Shown here one piece after another: positions 6,705 to 10,685 of a DNA stretch of 10,685 nucleotides; position 1 is the stretch's first letter; every line of letters starts with the position of its first letter. Made by a program: the position numbers and the translations under genes. Source of the stretch: Alphaproteobacteria bacterium (GTDB lineage Bacteria > Pseudomonadota > Alphaproteobacteria > Rickettsiales > JABSSG01); contig JAHZKS010000023.1 of NCBI GenBank assembly GCA_022600235.1, positions 1 to 10,685 of the forward strand. Reading direction: 5' to 3'. The notes below the pieces were generated by a model, which saw nothing but the letters and a program-made list of their open reading frames with translations, was not told the DNA's origin and did not search any database.

Positions 6705-8162
6705 TTAAGAATTCATAGATTCAAAAAAACTAGTGTTATTTTTAGTAGACTTTATTTTACTATGCAAGAAATCCATAGCATCAATCCCACCCATTGGCAT
6801 TAATATTCTTCTTAGCACCCAAATCTTTGACAAAGTTGCCTTATCATAAAGCAAGTCTTCCTTACGAGTACCAGATTTTGTAACATCTATAGCTGGGAAC
6901 ACTCTTTTATCAGATATCTTTCTATCAAGAATAATTTCAGCATTACCAGTTCCTTTGAATTCTTCGAATATCACCTCATCCATTCTTGACCCAGTTTCAA
7001 CCAATGCAGTAGCTATAATCGTTAAAGAACCACCGTTTTCTATATTTCTAGCAGCTCCTAAAAATCTTTTTGGCCTTTGAAGCGCATTAGAGTCAACACC
7101 ACCAGACAACACCTTACCAGATGATGGAACAACTGTGTTATAAGCCCTAGCCAATCTTGTTATATTGTCTAACAAAATCACAACGTCTTTTTTCTGCTCA
7201 ACCAATCTCTTTGCCTTCTCAATAACCATCTCTGCAAGCTGCACGTGCCTTGTTGCTGGCTCATCAAAAGTAGAACTAACAACCTCACCCTTCACAGACC
7301 TAGCCATGTCAGTAACCTCCTCAGGACGCTCATCTATAAGTAAAACTATAAGCTCTATCTCAGGGTGATTCACAGACAAAGAATTGGCTATGTTTTGCAT
7401 TAACATGGTTTTACCAGTTCTTGGAGGAGCAACAATCAATGCCCTTTGACCCTTCCCAAGAGGACAAACCAAATCTATCACTCTAGAGCTAGGATCTTTG
7501 TTGCCGTCAACCTCTAACCTAAGCCTTTCGTTTGGATAAAGAGGAGTTAAGTTATCAAAGTTAACCCTATGCCCTACTTTTTCCGGAGGAGCGCCGTTAA
7601 TATCCTTAACCCTAAGCAAAGCAAAAAACCTTTCTCCTTGCTTCGGAGCTCTAAGTTGCCCACTAACAGTGTCTCCCGTACGAAGACCAAACCTCCTAAT
7701 CTGACTTGGTGAAACATATATATCATCTGGACCAGCAAGGTAGTTTGCCTCAGGAGACCTTAAAAAACCAAATCCATCTTGTAAAACATCCAAGACACCT
7801 TCTCCTAAAAGCCCTCCCCCTTTTTCTGCCGTCTTCTTTAGTATAGAAAAAATCACATCTTGTTTCAGCATGCCATCTGGATTTTCAACCCCATGCTCTT
7901 CTGCTATCTCTACCAACTCAGTTGGTGATTTTCTTTTTAGATCTTTTAAAAGAATTAGTTTAGATGGATCGACTTCTTGGTGTTGGTGTTGATGTTGGTG
8001 CTTATCTTGCCTATGATGTTTTTTAGCATTTCTCTGAAACCCTCTGTTTTTTGACTCTTTTTCTGCAGGAGTTTTTTCTGTAGAAACATTTTCTGTAGGA
8101 GTTTTTTCTGAAGACATATCTTGCTCAGAAGGAGTATTAGCCCCGTTTTCTTGATCTGTCAT
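6705..8162 (-). CDS. rho: Transcription termination factor Rho
   Basis: Rho is the hexameric RNA-dependent ATPase/helicase that ends transcription at rut-type sites. Its 485 residues are longer than E. coli Rho (419) because of an N-terminal extension (about 1-70). This extension is rich in Ser/Thr/Glu, then basic, then His/Gln (four HQ pairs, 56-63). The conserved part starts with the Rho N helix domain (LKDLKRKSPTELVEIAEEHG, 72-91). The cold-shock RNA-binding domain follows (GFGFLRS at 130-136, about 120-190). Walker A is APPRTGKT (245-252), DERPEEVTD (277-285) carries the catalytic glutamate, and Walker B is VVILLDNITRLARAYN (327-342). SGGVDSNALQRPKRFLGAARN (353-373) and ALVETGSRMDE follow. 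The ATG at 8162 has no recognisable Shine-Dalgarno sequence (AT-rich leader), but no better start is seen downstream. The leader of 137 bp may carry regulation, since rho is autoregulated in other bacteria. Confidence 0.97.
   Translation of the reverse strand: MTDQENGANTPSEQDMSSEKTPTENVSTEKTPAEKESKNRGFQRNAKKHHRQDKHQHQHQHQEVDPSKLILLKDLKRKSPTELVEIAEEHGVENPDGMLKQDVIFSILKKTAEKGGGLLGEGVLDVLQDGFGFLRSPEANYLAGPDDIYVSPSQIRRFGLRTGDTVSGQLRAPKQGERFFALLRVKDINGAPPEKVGHRVNFDNLTPLYPNERLRLEVDGNKDPSSRVIDLVCPLGKGQRALIVAPPRTGKTMLMQNIANSLSVNHPEIELIVLLIDERPEEVTDMARSVKGEVVSSTFDEPATRHVQLAEMVIEKAKRLVEQKKDVVILLDNITRLARAYNTVVPSSGKVLSGGVDSNALQRPKRFLGAARNIENGGSLTIIATALVETGSRMDEVIFEEFKGTGNAEIILDRKISDKRVFPAIDVTKSGTRKEDLLYDKATLSKIWVLRRILMPMGGIDAMDFLHSKIKSTKNNTSFFESMNS
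7977..8000 (-). repeat. CAC/T-CAA hexanucleotide repeat encoding (His-Gln)4 in Rho
   Basis: Four consecutive 6-bp units (CACCAA or CATCAA on the coding strand) encode HQHQHQHQ at Rho residues 56-63. The preceding stretch KKHHRQDKHQ is also basic and His-rich. The tract is a low-complexity part of the N-terminal extension and could vary in copy number between strains. Confidence 0.8.
8059..8113 (-). repeat. 30-bp imperfect tandem duplication in the rho 5' coding region
   Basis: On the plus strand TTTTCTGCAGGAGTTTTTTC at 8059-8078 recurs as TTTTCTGTAGGAGTTTTTTC at 8089-8108, and the similarity extends a few bases further, with a 30-bp period. In the protein it gives two 10-residue units, SSEKTPTENV and STEKTPAEKE. 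Keeping an exact multiple of three fits duplication under selection to keep the frame. Confidence 0.75.
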
Positions 8163-8265
8163 AAAATAAAAGTGTAATAAGTTGTTAAAAAGCTAATCCA
8201 ACAAAGATATTGATTTTTTGAAGAAATTCTTCCACAAGACAGTGGAAGCACTCGCCGATACTAAC
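8163..8265 (-). promoter_or_regulatory. rho leader region with 7-bp hairpin at 8229-8248
   Basis: Between the hemJ terminator-like hairpin and the rho ATG lies an AT-rich leader. It contains a perfect 7-bp stem, CTTCCAC/GTGGAAG, with a 6-base loop at 8248-8229. A weaker palindrome, GAAGAATTTCTTC, at 8232-8220 shares GAAG with the 3' arm of the first stem, so the two cannot form fully together. No U-run follows either directly. No convincing -35/-10 pair was found, although the rho promoter should lie here or upstream. A role in rho autoregulation is conjecture. Confidence 0.35.
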
Positions 8266-8293
8266 AAAAAAACCATTGTTGGTCAAGAACAAT
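8266..8293 (-). terminator. Weak intrinsic terminator after hemJ
   Basis: On the minus strand ATTGTT (8293-8288) and AACAAT (8280-8275) form a 6-bp stem around a 7-base loop. GG and a run of seven T (8272-8266) follow. An alternative short stem, ACCA/TGGT, leads straight into the same T-run. It begins 7 bases after the hemJ stop, where the heme operon would be expected to end. The stem is AT-rich and weak, so read-through into rho is likely. Confidence 0.4.
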
Positions 8294-8299
8294 CTCTCT

Positions 8300-8740
8300 T
8301 TACTCAAAAGGCTTAACTATAACAGCTATAACTATCAAAACAAACATCACCGTTATAGACTCATTGACAACCTTGTAGAAGAAAGCGCTAGACTTATTTC
8401 TACCAAACTGAAAATCTACTCTACACTTAGCCAAAAACCCATGCATCGCCATCATCATCACAACTATAAGAATCTTTACATGAAACCAGACTCCTAAAGC
8501 AGCAAATCCGTAAATATCCGCTAACGTTATTCCCGTAATGAAAGCAACTATTATAGCGGGATTCATTATCGCCCTAAGAAGCCTTCTTTCCATTAATTGA
8601 AAAGTCTTGTCTTTATCGGATCCTTTCTTTGCATCTACGTGGTAAACATAAAGCCTAGGCAAATAAAACATGCCTGCCATCCAAGCAACTATAGCTATAA
8701 GATGTATGGCCTTTATCCACTCATAATACTCGTCTAACAC
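8300..8740 (-). CDS. hemJ: Protoporphyrinogen IX oxidase HemJ, membrane protein
   Basis: HemJ (UPF0093 family) oxidises protoporphyrinogen IX to protoporphyrin IX in the inner membrane, one step before ferrochelatase. The 146 residues have about four hydrophobic helices (roughly 10-33, 58-78, 86-104, 126-143). Family landmarks are present: WIKAIHLIAIVAWMAGMFYL with conserved His13, followed by PRLYVYH (28-34). ERRLLRAIMNPA (51-62) and WFHVK (85-89) follow, then His100 in MHGFLAK and NESITVMFV (126-134), ending IVKPFE. The start is a GTG at 8740 with a good ribosome-binding site. The usual HemJ N-terminus (short acidic/aromatic segment, then WIKAIH) supports it over any internal ATG. It follows hemH by 9 bp and was formerly often labelled a CopD-like or hypothetical membrane protein. 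Confidence 0.93.
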   Translation of the reverse strand: MLDEYYEWIKAIHLIAIVAWMAGMFYLPRLYVYHVDAKKGSDKDKTFQLMERRLLRAIMNPAIIVAFITGITLADIYGFAALGVWFHVKILIVVMMMAMHGFLAKCRVDFQFGRNKSSAFFYKVVNESITVMFVLIVIAVIVKPFE

Positions 8741-8742
8741 AC

Positions 8743-8750
8743 CTTTCCTC
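8743..8750 (-). promoter_or_regulatory. Ribosome-binding site that fixes the GTG start of hemJ
   Basis: The bases GAGGAAAG overlap the last G of the hemH TAG stop, and the GAGGA core sits 5 bases before the GTG at 8740. This spacing, together with stop-codon overlap, supports GTG as the true start and suggests translational coupling to hemH. Confidence 0.6.
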
Positions 8751-9802
8751 TAATTGTTGTTTACACATTCACAATTTTTCTTTGAACATTTTTTTATAAT
8801 GTCACTAGAAATAACTTCCATAGGTTTCTCTGAACTGAAGTTGCTCAATTTTAAACATAGATTTTTTAAAGAATCAATAAAGATCTTGTTTGTACCTAGC
8901 GCACAAACTCTATAGTAGTTTTTCACTCCGCTTTTCATGGCAACCTCCTTATACTCTTTATCAAGCTCCACAAGAGTTTCTGAGTGTTCTGACACAAAAG
9001 CGACTGGTACAATAATAACACTATCTCCTCTTTTTCCAGCTTCTTTAATTTCATCTTCTGTAGATGGAGACAGCCACTCTTTTGGACCCACCTTGCTTTG
9101 ATAACATACCTTGTGCCTTATGGCACTTGAGCCAAATTCCTTCATAATAAGTCTAACAGTCTCGTTTACTTGCTCCTCATACGGATCTCCTTTTTCTATA
9201 ACGGAAACCGGCAAACCATGAGCCGAAAACAATATGATGGTTTCTTTTGCACCTATTTTATTGTTTTTTATTGTCTCTTTTATTAGCTCAGAATGAGCTT
9301 TTATAAATTTTTTATCAGAAAAAAAACAACATAGAGCTTTTATCTGTTTTCCAACTAGTGTGGTTTTTTTTATATTTTTACAAAAATCTTCAAAAGAAGA
9401 TTTAGTAGTTGTACTAGAGAACTGAGGATATAGGGGCACAAGAATTATTTCATCCGGTTTATATTCTTCTATTTTTTTTATAGTCTCTACGCTAAAAGGA
9501 TGCCAATACCTCATAGAGACGAACACTCTGTAGATGTCTTTTTGTTTTTTTAATTCTGTCTCCAGTTTTTTAGCTTGCTCTAAAGTAAGCTTTAGAAGGG
9601 GAGAACCACCCCCTATAGATTTATATATTTCTTGAGAGAATTTTTTTCTAAACAAAGATATGGCATTAGCAAAAACCCATCTGAGCGGCTTAGGAAATGG
9701 AATTATTGCCTTGTCATAAAATAAATTAAAAAGAAACGGCCTAACATCTTCAAGCTTCTCAGGACCACCTAAATTAAAAAGCACAACGGCTTTTTTCTTC
9801 AT
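8750..9802 (-). CDS. hemH: Ferrochelatase (protoporphyrin/coproporphyrin ferrochelatase family)
   Basis: HemH inserts Fe2+ into protoporphyrin IX, the last step of protoheme synthesis. The 350 residues include the N-terminal signature VVLFNLGGPEKLEDVRPFL (7-25) and LFYDKAIIPFP (27-37). YKSIGGGSPLL (60-70), LVPLYPQFSSTTT (121-133) and FSAHGLPVS (192-200) with the catalytic His195 follow. CYQSKVGPKEWLSPST (233-248) precedes SEHSETLVELDKEY, where Glu275 pairs with the active-site histidine. The family resemblance, especially the N-terminal third, is closest in my memory to Rickettsia-type HemH. The C-terminus ends with a cluster of cysteines (339, 344, 346) that might bind a metal or iron-sulfur cluster. 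The ATG at 9802 overlaps the hemE TGA by 4 bp, with AAGGGGG at 9814-9808 as a strong ribosome-binding site. The gene sits between hemE and hemJ in one operon. Confidence 0.96.
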   Translation of the reverse strand: MKKKAVVLFNLGGPEKLEDVRPFLFNLFYDKAIIPFPKPLRWVFANAISLFRKKFSQEIYKSIGGGSPLLKLTLEQAKKLETELKKQKDIYRVFVSMRYWHPFSVETIKKIEEYKPDEIILVPLYPQFSSTTTKSSFEDFCKNIKKTTLVGKQIKALCCFFSDKKFIKAHSELIKETIKNNKIGAKETIILFSAHGLPVSVIEKGDPYEEQVNETVRLIMKEFGSSAIRHKVCYQSKVGPKEWLSPSTEDEIKEAGKRGDSVIIVPVAFVSEHSETLVELDKEYKEVAMKSGVKNYYRVCALGTNKIFIDSLKNLCLKLSNFSSEKPMEVISSDIIKKCSKKNCECVNNN

Positions 9803-10685
9803 TTCATCCCCCTTACTACATCAACTAAATATTGAACATTTTCTACTGGAGTCTCTTTTGAAACTCCTCTTCCCAAATTGAATATAAAATTTCCTTCTCC
9901 AAATTCTTCTATTATTTTTTTTGCATGGGATTTTATCTTTTCTTTATCTTCAATCAAAATCATAGGGTCTAAGTTTCCTTGAATAATTGCTTTTCCCTGT
10001 AAATTTTCTTTCACCCATTTCAAAGGAAGATCTTGATCTATGCTTACAATATCTGGCTTAACTCTTTCGACATAGTCTTTATATCTGAAGCTAGATTTCC
10101 TTGGGAAACAAATAATTGGTATGTTCTTATGCTTATCTCTAATTTTTTTAACAATCTCACAAGCAGGGTTTATTACAAACTCCTCATACTTGTCCACAGA
10201 TATTTCTCCAGCCCAAGAATCAAACAACTGGACCATATCTGCTCCTGCTTCTATTTGCTTTATTAAATGTTCAGAAACAGCTTCTGTTAGTTTTTTTATT
10301 ACTCTTCTTGATTCTTCTTTGTTTTTGATTAAAGCAATGTTTGCGCTATCAAAATTTTTACTTCCTCCTCCCTCAACCATGTATGAAAACAATGTCCATG
10401 GAGCGCCAGCAAATCCTATTAATTCTTTTTCTTTAGGAAGTTTTTTTCTTGTTATTTTTATTGCTTCATACACAGAGTTAAGACTATTCCCTATGTTTTT
10501 TTCTACAAATCTGTTTATATCTTTTTCTTCAAAAGAAATCTTTGTCATTACTGGACCTTTGTCTTTCACAAATTCAAGATCTAAACCCAGAGCATGAGGA
10601 ATAACAAGAATGTCTGAAAATATTATAGCTGCATCAAAATCAAATTTATTTATTGGTTGCATGGTTATTTCAGAAGCAATTTCAG
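9799..10685 (-). CDS. hemE: Uroporphyrinogen decarboxylase (5' end outside window)
   Basis: HemE removes four acetate carboxyls from uroporphyrinogen III to give coproporphyrinogen III in the cytoplasm. About 294 codons are in the window. The frame stays open to the right edge and reads EIASEIT before the internal Met at 10662, matching the family's ELAAEVTLQPIRRF, so this Met is not the start. Roughly 50 N-terminal residues are missing. Counted from that Met, motifs are FDFDAAIIFSDILVIPHALG (7-26, with the substrate-coordinating Asp17), FAGAPWTLFSYMVEGGGS, FDSWAGEIS and AIIQGNLDPMIL. The late motif normally NLGHG reads NLGRG here (Arg codon at 9870-9868). The TGA overlaps the hemH start (ATGA). 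Everything else is typical, so the assignment is firm, though the Arg substitution is unusual. Confidence 0.95.
   Translation of the reverse strand, partial: EIASEITMQPINKFDFDAAIIFSDILVIPHALGLDLEFVKDKGPVMTKISFEEKDINRFVEKNIGNSLNSVYEAIKITRKKLPKEKELIGFAGAPWTLFSYMVEGGGSKNFDSANIALIKNKEESRRVIKKLTEAVSEHLIKQIEAGADMVQLFDSWAGEISVDKYEEFVINPACEIVKKIRDKHKNIPIICFPRKSSFRYKDYVERVKPDIVSIDQDLPLKWVKENLQGKAIIQGNLDPMILIEDKEKIKSHAKKIIEEFGEGNFIFNLGRGVSKETPVENVQYLVDVVRGMK

Noticed and set aside
7242..7247. CACGTG core within rho, a possible second parS
   Set aside because: The flanks (GCACGTGCC) do not match the TGTTT/AAACA arms; only the common 6-bp core is present.
10190..10198. DnaA-box-like TTGTCCACA in hemE, with TTATCCACC at 2104-2112 and TTATCCACT at 8713-8721
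   Set aside because: Each differs from TTATCCACA by one base, they are kilobases apart and inside conserved coding sequence, and no AT-rich unwinding region or clustering is seen. There is no support for an origin in the window.
10121..10597. Long plus-strand open frames opposite hemE, and similarly opposite sucB at 295-726
   Set aside because: They mirror well-recognised minus-strand genes, show no family resemblance, and reflect the AT-rich codon pattern of the real genes.

Overview
This window is AT-rich bacterial DNA with every supportable protein gene on the minus strand. From right to left, in the direction of transcription, it reads hemE (5' end cut by the window), hemH, hemJ, rho, mdh, sucC, sucD, sucA (split by a frameshift) and sucB (3' end cut by the window). 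The mdh-sucCDAB order, the heme genes leading into rho, and the sequence style of the proteins all point to an alphaproteobacterium. The AT bias and the Rickettsia-like look of HemH suggest an AT-rich lineage such as Rickettsiales or a relative, but that placement is inference. Several genes end in TGA, so the ordinary bacterial code applies.

Right part (8300-10685): three late heme-synthesis genes in a tight operon. hemE and hemH overlap by 4 bp, and hemH and hemJ are 9 bp apart. Together they encode uroporphyrinogen decarboxylase, ferrochelatase and the membrane protoporphyrinogen oxidase HemJ. A weak terminator-like hairpin with a U7 run follows hemJ. A 137-bp leader with a second hairpin then precedes rho, the transcription termination factor, which carries an unusual Ser/Thr/Glu-, His- and Gln-rich N-terminal extension.

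Left part (1-6682): a TCA-cycle cluster. Malate dehydrogenase starts only 22 bp after rho. A 139-148 bp gap (depending on the sucC start) then leads into sucC-sucD-sucA-sucB, which have intergenic gaps of 5, 1 and 12 bp. These encode succinyl-CoA synthetase and the E1 and E2 parts of the 2-oxoglutarate dehydrogenase complex. sucA is complete in content but broken into two reading frames by one extra base near 2911-2938.

The most striking hidden signal is at 3346-3361, inside the 5' part of sucA: an exact copy of the 16-bp consensus parS site (TGTTTCACGTGAAACA), the centromere-like site bound by ParB. It implies that the window lies in the origin-proximal, chromosome-segregation domain. That fits the hemE/hemJ/rho neighbourhood, which in many alphaproteobacteria sits close to the gidAB-parAB region. 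Other points worth checking are the sucA frameshift, a His-to-Arg change at a normally conserved HemE active-site position, the Cys-rich tail of HemH, the rho N-terminal repeats and leader, and the direct rho-mdh junction.
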